Source: a virus
DNA length: 62,171 bases
Reading direction: 5' to 3' (one strand)
IMG/VR virus record: IMGVR_UViG_3300044613_000656
Location: 1-62,171 of that record
The notes beneath the pieces were generated by a model that saw nothing but the letters and a program-made list of their open reading frames with translations, was not told where the DNA came from and did no database searches. Position 1 is the first letter of the stretch. Every line of letters starts with the position of its first letter. The position numbers were made by a program, and so were the translations under genes. Below are positions 55,833 to 62,171 of this stretch, one piece after another.

Positions 55833-56684
55833 TTAGAAATCGAATTTGTTTAGGATTTCATTGACACGACTACGCACGTCCTGACGAACAAGTACGCTAT
55901 CCCTGAGATCTTTGGCTGTGATACCCAACAACGCTTGCTCCAAGTCCTTACGGGCTTGCTCCAACTGCGGGTCATTAGTCACATTGAGATTAGTCAGCAT
56001 CCCACACAACTCGGTTGCATTACCAATCAATGAATCACGAAAGACCTTCTTGGCGCCGTCGTCAGAAGATTCAAGCCGATCAGAAAGATGTGTTAGCGTG
56101 GTATGCAAACGCTTCCAGATATCCGCCATAGCCTCTTTCAACTTGTTGTCGTAGTGACTTGTGTATTGAGTTTGCAGTTCAGCCATCGCCTCGTTGCCAA
56201 CATCAACACGAAAGTCCCCCGCCTCGGGTAGAGGGAAGTAGTTCACGTTGAAGTAAAACTTACGCTCGATCTCGTCTTGGTTCGGATACTCGTCACGGTT
56301 GAATAGACTACCCAACTGAAACGCCATCTGAGATATTAAGGTTGGGTACATAGTCACAAAGTGATTCTTCAGCGTATTAAACTCTTGCATCTTGGTGTTC
56401 ACTTCAGATGTGTAGTTTATGTACTGCTTCAACGTGAGCAAACGAATACCACTATCTGACCAAGGTATGGTCTGCTTGTAGTGCCAATTACGAAAGTTAC
56501 CCACAAAGTTCTTGATGTCCTCAAGTTCTTTGACCCCTGCCAATAAGTTCTTACGGTAGTTACCCGCCTTGACCTTAGTGCCTTTACTGAGATCCACCTC
56601 ATCAGACACCTGACGGTCTAACTTGTTTGCAGTCCAATTACCAATGTTCAACTCCACCAACATCGCTTGATTTGAGATACTCAT
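55833..56684 (-). CDS. Unknown protein in the MoxR/VWA module, 283 aa
   Basis: Mostly helical: GTKVKAGNYRKNLLAGVKEL EDIKNFVGNFRNWHYKQTIP, NTKMQEFNTLKNHFVTMYPT, MADIWKRLHTTLTHLSDRLE, and RKDLEQALLGITAKDLRDSV LVRQDVRSRVNEILNKFDF. I do not recognise it with confidence, although similar proteins accompany MoxR/VWA pairs in aquatic phages (memory). AAGGAGAGTAAAA ribosome site. Role unknown. Confidence 0.7.
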   Translation of the reverse strand: MSISNQAMLVELNIGNWTANKLDRQVSDEVDLSKGTKVKAGNYRKNLLAGVKELEDIKNFVGNFRNWHYKQTIPWSDSGIRLLTLKQYINYTSEVNTKMQEFNTLKNHFVTMYPTLISQMAFQLGSLFNRDEYPNQDEIERKFYFNVNYFPLPEAGDFRVDVGNEAMAELQTQYTSHYDNKLKEAMADIWKRLHTTLTHLSDRLESSDDGAKKVFRDSLIGNATELCGMLTNLNVTNDPQLEQARKDLEQALLGITAKDLRDSVLVRQDVRSRVNEILNKFDF

Positions 56685-56700
56685 TTTTACTCTCCTTAGA

Positions 56701-57894
56701 TTAAAGATGAATTACTTTACCAACAACATCTACTGACTTCGCACCACTTACTATCCAAACTGTCGGAGGCATGCCTGACCAATCCGTTGCACTAACCTTA
56801 CCAATGTAACCATCAGTTAAGACAATCATCACCTGAGATGTCACATTGTGATTCCTCATGTAGTTAGCCACACACGTAGGATCAGTACCACCACCACCGG
56901 AGGGCTTCGTGCTACTAGCAATCTCAAGCACTCTGTCCTGCTCATACACCTCATGCTTACACACATTAGTATCCCAATACATGAGATGCACTTTCTGTGG
57001 CATGACCGTACTACAGATATGCGCGGTCTCGGTTAGAAACTCTTGCAACTCTCTGCCACCAATCGAGCCTGATGTATCAATAGCAATCACAATACTGTCG
57101 ATAGCCTCGGCGATCTGCGTTGGCATATAGATATCTTGTGACAAGAACCTACGGCTAGGTCTGCGCCATGAAGAATCACTTCTGTTACTACAGGTCGAAA
57201 TCATGTATTCCCGCAGGAGTTCATAAGGATTGATCTTCGGATTAAGAAGTTCTGCAAAGGCACGGTCTCCACCACTACCGGCCTCACCTTTCTTCTTGAG
57301 CAACACTTCTCCTTGGCGCAGTGCCTGATCGATCTTGCGCTCAACCTCTTTGATCTTTTCCTTATCCCAACTCTTGGCCTCATCCCAGCCATGCTCATCA
57401 AAGCCATCGCCATCACCATCGCCACCTTCGGGATCACCACCCTCTTGTTTCTCCTTCATCAGAATGTTAAAGACCTGTCTTGTGTCCATGCCATCAAACC
57501 GCTCATCCATCAGACCACCTTCGGGCATAACACACACTTCGCCATGCGGGTCGTACTTCTTGATTTGCAGGTTGATCACATAATCGCAAGCCATGTTGGC
57601 AACTTTAGCGTCGATGTCATGTAAGTCACGCCAGATCAAAAGATGTTTGTAAGCCTTGTGCCAATTCTCATGCAAGACCACAAACGCCAACTCTTTCTCG
57701 GACAACTTACTGACGAACTCGCGGCCATACTTGACGTTAAGACCATCCGTATAAGCCGTTTTTGTAGGTGAATCAATAACATCAACATCACCAGACACCA
57801 ACACACCTGACATAAGAATAAACTTCTTATGCGCCATGAGAGACACATGAACTCTGTGCAGTCTCTCTTCCACGCTCAACTTTGTTATATCCAT
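56701..57894 (-). CDS. VWA-like protein with HExxH metallopeptidase-type motif, 397 aa
   Basis: N-terminal domain carries LAFVVLHENWHKAYKHLL (HENWH, residues 75-79, a zinc-type HExxH), followed by an acidic Gly/Asp-rich linker and an AAA-lid-like helical region. The C-terminal domain is von Willebrand type A with a MIDAS site AIDTSGSIGGRELQEFLTET (Asp273). This is the DUF2201-type protein paired with MoxR ATPases in cells and phages. The frame extends to 57915; ATG 57894 has GAGGAGAAG before it. Confidence 0.85.
   Translation of the reverse strand: MDITKLSVEERLHRVHVSLMAHKKFILMSGVLVSGDVDVIDSPTKTAYTDGLNVKYGREFVSKLSEKELAFVVLHENWHKAYKHLLIWRDLHDIDAKVANMACDYVINLQIKKYDPHGEVCVMPEGGLMDERFDGMDTRQVFNILMKEKQEGGDPEGGDGDGDGFDEHGWDEAKSWDKEKIKEVERKIDQALRQGEVLLKKKGEAGSGGDRAFAELLNPKINPYELLREYMISTCSNRSDSSWRRPSRRFLSQDIYMPTQIAEAIDSIVIAIDTSGSIGGRELQEFLTETAHICSTVMPQKVHLMYWDTNVCKHEVYEQDRVLEIASSTKPSGGGGTDPTCVANYMRNHNVTSQVMIVLTDGYIGKVSATDWSGMPPTVWIVSGAKSVDVVGKVIHL
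56841..56851. promoter_or_regulatory. TCACA-T-TGTGA dyad (inside a coding region)
   Basis: Exact dyad inside the VWA gene (encodes Asn-Val-Thr). With the near-match at 58470-58480, which also encodes Asn-Val-Thr in the MoxR gene, it may be coincidence or codon-driven. Confidence 0.3.
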
Positions 57895-57911
57895 AAACTT
57901 CTCCTCATAAA

Positions 57912-57922
57912 TCACATTGTGA
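57912..57922. promoter_or_regulatory. TCACA-T-TGTGA dyad upstream of the VWA gene
   Basis: Exact dyad, 18-28 nt upstream of the ATG at 57894, just before the GAGGAG ribosome site. It fits an operator or a translational control site. Confidence 0.55.
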
Positions 57923-57939
57923 CTACGCCGCTGCTGTTC

Positions 57940-59004
57940 CTACTTAGCAAAGATGTAATTGTTTTGGGTAGCCCACTCAATAAACTCTTTGCACCCTGCT
58001 GACTTGGAATTATTTGAATCAAGCAACTGACGGGCAAATAAGCCTTGGTTCTCTTTCTTCAAACGATTCATGTACGTCACCCACTTCGGCATCTGTTGAG
58101 ATGTAACATGAGCCACCGCTTTGTACACAAGAATACAAACTGCGATAGGATCATCCGGTATGGGAGCCGTATCGGGACTAGCGATCAACGATTCAAAGGT
58201 CGGCAACTTGTCATCGAGATTCACAAACGCATGCAGATCCCTAGCACCCGCTTCACCTAACAAACCAATCAAAGATGCAAGCATCGCCTCATCACCAATA
58301 GCCTTACGCTTCTTCACAATGAAAGATGCTTTCTCAAGGGAACGTGGAGAAACGAAACCTAACTGTTGTTCCTTCGGGTTGTAGACGTACTTGTTCTTGT
58401 CCTGACCGCCATCCATGTACGAATACATGACCTCGGGATACTGATCAACAAATGCCAAAACTTCTTCTGTCACATTGTTATTCATCGCCCACTTTACCCA
58501 TTGTTTAGATGTAGGCTTACGGAACACAACGGGGGCCATACGGTTTTTAGCGTGCGCCTTGAGATGATCACCTACGTTATCCGCAAACAAGTTACCCGTA
58601 GCGAATACAAGAGACCCTTCCGGCAACTTGATGTCACCAATCCTACGCTCTAAGATCAAAGGCAATAGCATGTTCTGCACCGATTGGCTGGCCTTGGTCA
58701 ACTCATCTAGCATGATGATGACGGGCTTGCCTGTATGCAATTTGAAATGCGAGTTCGGATAATACTTAGTGCAGTTCAACTCCCGATCAATAAACGGCAT
58801 CGCAATATCGCCAAGATCAAGGTTTGCACAATCGATGTACGCAACCTCATGGGAAGGGAAACGTGCGCTGAGTGGTTTTAGCATGCTCGATTTGCCAACC
58901 CCCGGCTCGCCTTGAAACAAATAGCAAACGTCACTACCTAGTTCTGCGACCATCGATACTGCTTGGTCATAATCTACTGATACTCCAAATGATACTCGGC
59001 TCAT
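57940..59004 (-). CDS. MoxR-type AAA+ ATPase, 354 aa
   Basis: Walker A QGEPGVGKSSML (residues 31-42), Walker B PVIIMLDELTKA (about residues 93-104), sensor 1 VFATGN, and NRMAPVVFRKPTSKQW near the Arg finger. FVSPRSLEKASFIVKKRK is the lid start. MoxR ATPases work with VWA proteins to remodel or insert cofactors in partner complexes (established for RavA-ViaA and similar). The gene is the first of the module and has a dyad-containing leader. Confidence 0.93.
   Translation of the reverse strand: MSRVSFGVSVDYDQAVSMVAELGSDVCYLFQGEPGVGKSSMLKPLSARFPSHEVAYIDCANLDLGDIAMPFIDRELNCTKYYPNSHFKLHTGKPVIIMLDELTKASQSVQNMLLPLILERRIGDIKLPEGSLVFATGNLFADNVGDHLKAHAKNRMAPVVFRKPTSKQWVKWAMNNNVTEEVLAFVDQYPEVMYSYMDGGQDKNKYVYNPKEQQLGFVSPRSLEKASFIVKKRKAIGDEAMLASLIGLLGEAGARDLHAFVNLDDKLPTFESLIASPDTAPIPDDPIAVCILVYKAVAHVTSQQMPKWVTYMNRLKKENQGLFARQLLDSNNSKSAGCKEFIEWATQNNYIFAK
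58470..58480. promoter_or_regulatory. TCACA-T-TGTTA near-dyad in the MoxR gene
   Basis: One mismatch from the dyad, inside the coding region (Asn-Asn-Val-Thr). Low weight as a functional site. Confidence 0.2.
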
Positions 59005-59049
59005 ATAAACTCTCCAAAAGATGTTAATGATTTAACTTCAAAATAAAAA

Positions 59050-59061
59050 TCACATATGTGA
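59050..59061. promoter_or_regulatory. TCACA-TA-TGTGA dyad upstream of MoxR
   Basis: Fully symmetric 14-mer ATCACATATGTGAT, 46-57 nt upstream of the ATG at 59004. On the minus strand it is preceded by TAGACGGGAA, shared with the site at 61116. Strongest operator candidate. Confidence 0.65.
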
Positions 59062-59069
59062 TTTCCCGT

Positions 59070-59141
59070 CTACTGCAAGACAGCAACTGCAAGATCCAAC
59101 AAATACAAAACCACAACTACCTTGATCAACAACATGCTCAT
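59070..59141 (-). CDS. Possible leader peptide, 23 aa, hydrophobic
   Basis: MSMLLIKVVVVLYLLDLAVA then VLQ; a GGGAGTAA ribosome site precedes the ATG. It lies within the MoxR leader between the TATATATGGGA element and the dyad. Could be a tiny membrane protein or a leader peptide; codon-level proof is not possible at this size. Confidence 0.4.
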   Translation of the reverse strand: MSMLLIKVVVVLYLLDLAVAVLQ

Positions 59142-59195
59142 TTACTCCCATATATATAAGACAACAAACAGGAACTTTAGTTCCCCATCAGGGGC
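59141..59195 (-). promoter_or_regulatory. Promoter-like leader of the MoxR unit
   Basis: On the minus strand: GGGGAACTAAAGTTCC (itself a dyad), then TTGTCTTATATATATGGGAG. The similar unit at 61182-61230 has AGGAACTAAG and CTGTCTAACATATATGGGA. Shared spacing and sequence suggest a phage-specific or host-like promoter for early genes; TATATAT is a plausible -10. Confidence 0.5.
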
Positions 59196-59209
59196 ATTTG
59201 GCTCGTCTT

Positions 59210-59413
59210 TTACACCTCCACTAGATTTGTTATTACCTCATTGATTGTGTCTGCCAACTCGGGCCAATCAGTCTTTAAGTGTTCCACGATTACCCGCAGT
59301 CGCTCTACGTCATCACCACCTATGATGTAATCAGAACCTGAATCATTGTCCACCATCAGGGTCTGGTTGTTGTTCTCATACATGGTTGTCCAATTCCTAT
59401 TATTTTTTGCCAT
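59210..59413 (-). CDS. Small acidic hypothetical protein, 67 aa
   Basis: MAKNNRNWTTMYENNNQTLM then VDNDSGSDYIIGGDDVERLR VIVEHLKTDWPELADTINEV: a short beta-alpha protein of early-gene type. AAGGAC ribosome site; the first ATG in frame (preceded by GTG) is at 59413. Function unknown. Confidence 0.6.
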   Translation of the reverse strand: MAKNNRNWTTMYENNNQTLMVDNDSGSDYIIGGDDVERLRVIVEHLKTDWPELADTINEVITNLVEV

Positions 59414-59543
59414 CACGTTTGTCCTTTCTGATGTCGTTCCATATCAATAAACCAATCCCTACAAAAACAATTACTACAAACCACACTAATCCTTGGGCCG
59501 CTTCTGCCGCCATGCCCGATTCGTACCACCAACTTGTTTTCAT
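59400..59543 (-). CDS. Small single-TM protein, 47 aa
   Basis: MKTSWWYESGMAAEAAQGLV WFVVIVFVGIGLLIWNDIRK then DKRDGKK: one clear membrane helix (about residues 19-35) with a basic cytoplasmic tail. GAGGAGAGTGAA ribosome site. Overlaps the next gene by 14 nt. Possible superinfection or membrane-modifying early protein; unknown. Confidence 0.62.
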   Translation of the reverse strand: MKTSWWYESGMAAEAAQGLVWFVVIVFVGIGLLIWNDIRKDKRDGKK

Positions 59544-59554
59544 TTCACTCTCCT

Positions 59555-59833
59555 CTACTGTGCATGCTCACGTTCAAAGTCATCAGGCGGTAAGTGCATC
59601 GACAACCATAAATCCATCTCGTAGGAATCCTCTACCTCTGCCCAAGATTGGTCGTCATCCATAGCCTTCACACACCGCTCTGCCCACACCTCCGCATCTT
59701 TCTGTAGACGGAAAATCCCCGTTGCTACTTTTAAGGGAATCGGAATACTCGGGTATTCTAAGTAGACGTGTGCTGAGAACTTATACTTTGCACGCCCATC
59801 CCCCGTCTGCCCAATCATTGTCTTAATCTTCAT
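59555..59833 (-). CDS. Hypothetical protein, 92 aa
   Basis: MKIKTMIGQTGDGRAKYKFS AHVYLEYPSIPIPLKVATGI FRLQKDAEVWAERCVKAMDD: small beta-alpha protein. ATG at 59833 has AAAGGAGAG before it (frame open to 59854). Acidic C-terminus. Family unknown. Confidence 0.65.
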   Translation of the reverse strand: MKIKTMIGQTGDGRAKYKFSAHVYLEYPSIPIPLKVATGIFRLQKDAEVWAERCVKAMDDDQSWAEVEDSYEMDLWLSMHLPPDDFEREHAQ

Positions 59834-60164
59834 CAGGTAACTCTCCTTTCTCACGCATCTCTTGCAGTACGTGCTTGGCTATCGCTCCGAGATTCTTCTC
59901 GTCATAGTTTTTCTCAGACACATACCGCATGCTTGCCTCGCCCAACTCCATGCGAGCCAACTGTGTCTCAGGTCTGCACAATCCATAGTGATGGATCAAT
60001 GCAGTTAAGTGCGTTACTGTTTTCTTTAACTTCTCATTGTTTGACTTCAACTGCGAGTGATTTATTGTGTCCTCAAACTCCTCCATATCCTTGCCCTCAA
60101 GGTAATGCCTGATCTCAGCGTTGAGATCCACATACGTCTTACCTGTAACACCTTTAATCTTCAT
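59823..60164 (-). CDS. Helical hypothetical protein, 113 aa
   Basis: MKIKGVTGKTYVDLNAEIRH YLEGKDMEEFEDTINHSQLK SNNEKLKKTVTHLTALIHHY. Begins MKIK like its downstream neighbour, hinting at a common origin for the 5' ends. Charged, helical; GGAGAAACTAA ribosome site. Unknown. Confidence 0.65.
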   Translation of the reverse strand: MKIKGVTGKTYVDLNAEIRHYLEGKDMEEFEDTINHSQLKSNNEKLKKTVTHLTALIHHYGLCRPETQLARMELGEASMRYVSEKNYDEKNLGAIAKHVLQEMREKGELPDED

Positions 60165-60489
60165 TTAGTTTCTCCATGTTTCTTGCACATACCAATTGTG
60201 GTTCATCGTACTGCGGAAAGATGACGTATAAACCTGTGCGCTCAAAGAACCTAGCCACGACCCCAGCACACTTAGTAACACGATCCAAGACAACTTCGCC
60301 AATTGCAAATCTCCTATTAAAATATTTTACGTGCTTATGATCATCGGCGTGCATACACTCCGTCACCACCGCCTTTTCCTCATGGGCATACTTGTGCATA
60401 TAATTTAACTCTGCCTCAGTAAATTTGTCCCACCTCTCCATCTCGGTAAAAATGTGTACTAATTGTATTGGTTCGGCTTCCTCTCTCAT
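60154..60489 (-). CDS. Hypothetical protein with SH3/KOW-like segment, 111 aa
   Basis: The segment NRRFAIGEVVLDRVTKCAGV VARFFERTGLYVIFPQYDEP is an SH3/KOW-like beta barrel pattern; the N-terminus is helical. A similar segment is found in the next gene (60486). Overlaps on both sides (ATGA). Unknown. Confidence 0.65.
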   Translation of the reverse strand: MREEAEPIQLVHIFTEMERWDKFTEAELNYMHKYAHEEKAVVTECMHADDHKHVKYFNRRFAIGEVVLDRVTKCAGVVARFFERTGLYVIFPQYDEPQLVCARNMEKLNED

Positions 60490-60761
60490 GTTGTCTCCAA
60501 CCTAGAGATCTCACTACACCAACACAACACGCTAGCCTCACTATCAAACACTATCCGAACTGCATCTAGTAAGGGGATGTGTTTTACAACCACACCCTTT
60601 TCACCATTGAACTTCCACACCACAACTTCTCCAACCTGAAAGTCACGTTTGTTATTGTCGGTCACTTCACTACTCCTCTTGATTATTGACGCATCTAAAC
60701 GACCCGCAAACCAATTGAACAACTTGGCCTCCAAGTCCTGACATAAAAACTCATCGCTCAC
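60486..60761 (-). CDS. Hypothetical protein with SH3/KOW-like segment, 91 aa
   Basis: GTG start (GTGA overlap with the TM gene stop). KRDFQVGEVVVWKFNGEKGV VVKHIPLLDAVRIVFDSEAS gives the same small barrel as its neighbour. N-terminus SDEFLCQDLEAKLFNWFAGR is helical. Possible nucleic-acid-binding protein; unknown. Confidence 0.65.
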   Translation of the reverse strand: MSDEFLCQDLEAKLFNWFAGRLDASIIKRSSEVTDNNKRDFQVGEVVVWKFNGEKGVVVKHIPLLDAVRIVFDSEASVLCWCSEISRLETT

Positions 60762-60874
60762 TCCTTATCCCCCCTCCCCATCACAATGCACGCTAAGAAG
60801 TAAACGCAAAAGGCAATCAGGATCAGTCCCAGTGCGTCGTTGAACATCCGTAGAAACTCTGCAAACTCTCTCAT
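60758..60874 (-). CDS. Small single-TM protein, 38 aa
   Basis: MREFAEFLRMFNDALGLILI AFCVYFLACIVMGRGDKE: one membrane helix (about 14-33). Start overlaps the zinc-ribbon gene stop (ATGA) and its stop overlaps the next GTG (GTGA), so it is in a fully coupled chain. Function unknown. Confidence 0.62.
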   Translation of the reverse strand: MREFAEFLRMFNDALGLILIAFCVYFLACIVMGRGDKE

Positions 60875-61095
60875 TTCACCAACCCTCCCTTGTTATTAAT
60901 CCCTCTAGCCGCCTCAAGGGCAAACTCCCTTGTGAAGAACATCGGCCCTTGCTTATGGGGGGTAAGTACGCACCACCCCTTGCGTTCTTTTACTGCCTCC
61001 TTGTCACCGCAAGCAAGACATGTTTTCTTGCCTATCTCCCACCTCCCTGCGGTTATGTATTCACCGCAAAAGATGCATTGGGTTTCTGTACTCAT
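60871..61095 (-). CDS. Zinc-ribbon early protein, 74 aa
   Basis: MSTETQCIFCGEYITAGRWE IGKKTCLACGDKEAVKERKG: CxxC...CxxC zinc ribbon, then WCVLTPHKQGPMFFTREFAL EAARGI. The frame is open to 61176; the ATG at 61095 has GGAGAG before it. Its leader carries the dyad at 61116 and the promoter-like unit. Possibly regulates transcription; unknown. Confidence 0.7.
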   Translation of the reverse strand: MSTETQCIFCGEYITAGRWEIGKKTCLACGDKEAVKERKGWCVLTPHKQGPMFFTREFALEAARGINNKGGLVK

Positions 61096-61115
61096 AGAAC
61101 TCTCCAGTCCAAAAG

Positions 61116-61127
61116 TCACATTTGTGA
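61116..61127. promoter_or_regulatory. TCACA-TT-TGTGA dyad upstream of the zinc-ribbon gene
   Basis: Exact arms with a 2-nt spacer, 21-32 nt upstream of ATG 61095. On the minus strand preceded by CAGACGGGAAA, as at 59050. The two leaders share the dyad, the preceding sequence, the promoter-like unit and the GGAGAGTT ribosome-site region. Confidence 0.65.
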
Positions 61128-61181
61128 TTTCCCGTCTGATGTAGTGCATCGGTTGACGGGGTCGTAGGGAGCGCATCTTGT

Positions 61182-61230
61182 CCCATATATGTTAGACAGT
61201 GGGCGGGGGTCTTAGTTCCTAGACGGGGGA
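61182..61230 (-). promoter_or_regulatory. Promoter-like leader of the zinc-ribbon unit
   Basis: Minus strand: AGGAACTAAGACC, then CTGTCTAACATATATGGGAC, then AAGATGCGCTCCC. It parallels the MoxR leader (59141-59195) and shares TGCGCTC with the 22-bp elements at 1-22 and 790-811. It is probably the transcription start region for the early gene chain from 61095 leftwards. Confidence 0.5.
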
Positions 61231-61290
61231 GATCTTAGGGGCGGGATTGGTTAAGTTCTCAGGGGTTGTTTGGGTGTTGGGGTGGCTCAT
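61219..61290 (-). CDS. Possible tiny ORF, 23 aa
   Basis: MSHPNTQTTPENLTNPAPKI SPV; AAGGTGAGCC precedes the ATG. It ends inside the promoter-like unit. Pro/Thr-rich and without other support, so it may be chance. Confidence 0.25.
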   Translation of the reverse strand: MSHPNTQTTPENLTNPAPKISPV

Positions 61291-61303
61291 CTGGCTCACC
61301 TTT

Positions 61304-61579
61304 TTAGCATCTGTCGTCTTTATCTTCCTCGTTCCACTTCTCTAGCACCTCCTCACGCCTAGCCCTCTCGTTGCGCTCGGCTATCTTTATGGCATCGGAC
61401 TTACTTAGCCTTGCCACCTGCATATCGGGGTGACAGTAGCCAAACTCTTTTTCTAGCGATATCTGCATCCTCACCTGCGCCTCTACATACCTTAGTCGCG
61501 CCATGAGTTCTTCTTTCCTGATCTTCTTGAGTTCGCGGCGCTCCATCTCCTCAAACATCTCGTCTTTCGCGCTACCCAT
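61304..61579 (-). CDS. Highly charged helical protein, 91 aa
   Basis: MGSAKDEMFEEMERRELKKI RKEELMARLRYVEAQVRMQI SLEKEFGYCHPDMQVARLSK: amphipathic coiled coil. Start overlaps the upstream stop (TAATG). Unknown; probably a small early factor. Confidence 0.65.
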   Translation of the reverse strand: MGSAKDEMFEEMERRELKKIRKEELMARLRYVEAQVRMQISLEKEFGYCHPDMQVARLSKSDAIKIAERNERARREEVLEKWNEEDKDDRC

Positions 61580-62130
61580 TATTTCCCCCTTATCGCCTTG
61601 GCAACCATCTCGTCGAACCGCACCCGTATCAGTTCAGCCACCACACCTTCGACTATCGTTTTCTCCACGGCGCGGATCTCTCGGGCCACACCCCTTTGGA
61701 TCTCGCCCACCACCATCTCCACAAGTCTGCCCCCCAGTAGTTCTTTGACTTCCTCAAACTGACTTTTAGATAGCAACGTGCCCCCACTTAGGGTTTCCGC
61801 AAGCCTGACTTTTGACTTGGTTCTTGGGCCGACGGCGACTCGGGAGTGTTCGGGGTTTACGCATAAGTTGTTATTGCAAGTGCGGAATATGCGGCCCGGC
61901 TGGTGGTCAGGCACTTTGTTGATGGTCTTGAAGATGTAGGTCGCGGCTGAGCCGTTCTTGTATCGGGCTACGTTGGTGTTCTTATCGACTGCGCCTTGCC
62001 AATCCCAGCAGTTGGTGACGGTGTTGGGCTTGGTGTTTTGGTGTACCCAATCTATAAAGATGTTTAGGTGTTCTTCGGTCTCGGGCTTGCCGGTGCTTGT
62101 TTGGTAGTTGGGTTCGCGGGTGGTTAGCAT
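61579..62130 (-). CDS. HNH-type protein with zinc loop, 183 aa
   Basis: CWDWQGAVDKNTNVARYKNG, then PDHQPGRIFRTCNNNLCVNP EHSRV: the CxNxxCxNPEH loop of HNH_3-type phage homing/early nucleases (His76, Cys85, Cys90, His95). The C-terminal 80 residues are a charged helical domain. It begins 40 nt from the end of the window, with a weak dyad at 62149-62159 upstream. A DNA nuclease is likely; activity not certain because a second metal-binding Cys pair is incomplete. Confidence 0.78.
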   Translation of the reverse strand: MLTTREPNYQTSTGKPETEEHLNIFIDWVHQNTKPNTVTNCWDWQGAVDKNTNVARYKNGSAATYIFKTINKVPDHQPGRIFRTCNNNLCVNPEHSRVAVGPRTKSKVRLAETLSGGTLLSKSQFEEVKELLGGRLVEMVVGEIQRGVAREIRAVEKTIVEGVVAELIRVRFDEMVAKAIRGK

Positions 62131-62148
62131 GGTTGGGTTCCTTGGTAG

Positions 62149-62159
62149 TAACGGTGTGA
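62149..62159. promoter_or_regulatory. Weak TAACG-G-TGTGA dyad
   Basis: Two mismatches in one arm from TCACA-N-TGTGA. It lies 19-29 nt upstream of the ATG at 62130, the same distance as the sites at 57912 and 61116. If the molecule is circular, the 22-bp element at 1-22 lies upstream. Confidence 0.3.
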
Positions 62160-62171
62160 CTGTTGGGGGGT

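Noticed and set aside
1-62171. Integrase, recombinase, repressor of lysogeny, tRNA or RNA polymerase genes
   Set aside because: None recognised after reading all frames; the HTH proteins alone do not support a temperate lifestyle.

Overview
The window looks like a complete genome, or one full turn, of a lytic tailed bacteriophage with a short (podovirus-like) tail. It carries terminase, portal, scaffold and major capsid genes, a P22 gp4-like head-tail adaptor and a second adaptor-type protein. It has large glycine/alanine-rich internal virion proteins and no recognisable tape measure, tail tube, sheath or baseplate. No integrase, excisionase, tRNA, rRNA or CRISPR array was seen. Both ends fall in intergenic DNA. 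The small basic proteins and conserved hypotheticals resemble those of uncultured aquatic phages (impression from memory, not searched), so a Gram-negative bacterioplankton host is the best guess. That guess also rests on the M15-type endolysin, the 3-TM holin and a Rap1a/Tai-like periplasmic protein.

Layout: there are two opposed blocks. On the plus strand (2176-41046) lies the virion and lysis block: terminase, portal, GroES-like co-chaperonin, scaffold, capsid, a run of small basic 'GG-motif' proteins (11761-14429), adaptors, a 22-residue-repeat protein, tail-fibre/glycine-rich receptor-binding proteins (19087-23320), cupin and 2-oxoglutarate oxygenases (23628-26054), holins and endolysin (26064-27339), tail hub and jelly-roll proteins, then internal virion proteins up to 1071 aa. 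On the minus strand (41123-62130 and 125-1751) lies the early/replication block. In transcription order from the right end it holds small early proteins, a MoxR AAA+ ATPase with a VWA/metallopeptidase-like partner and two unknown proteins, a VRR-NUC nuclease, small regulators, a Rap1a-like protein, methyltransferase, glycosyltransferase, family A DNA polymerase, Cas4/RecB-like nuclease, HNH protein, SNF2-type helicase, SSB, an HTH protein and a primase-helicase. The blocks converge at an intrinsic terminator at 41045-41077. They diverge from a pyrimidine-rich 424-nt intergenic region (1752-2175).

How it works together: the minus-strand block would replicate DNA with its own primase-helicase, SSB, polymerase and nucleases, plus a second SNF2 helicase. 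The plus-strand block would build and package capsids, attach a short tail with modular glycine-rich adhesins, and lyse the host with holin and peptidase. Genes are tightly packed, with many ATGA or TAATG stop/start overlaps implying translational coupling.

Most notable: (1) a short dyad, TCACA-N1/2-TGTGA, repeated in leaders of minus-strand genes together with shared upstream elements, suggesting a phage regulon; (2) the MoxR/VWA four- or five-gene module of unknown role controlled by those dyads; (3) a family of short C-terminal or internal tags (DGCAxRGKTKGR, KMxxGG) shared by many virion-region proteins; (4) duplicated glycine-rich adhesins beside a two-domain 2OG-Fe(II) oxygenase, a second AT-rich oxygenase and a cupin; (5) a Rap1a/Tai-like exported protein; (6) a polymerase with Leu at the position equivalent to E. 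coli Phe762. All functional calls are from reading sequence and motifs; no database search was run.
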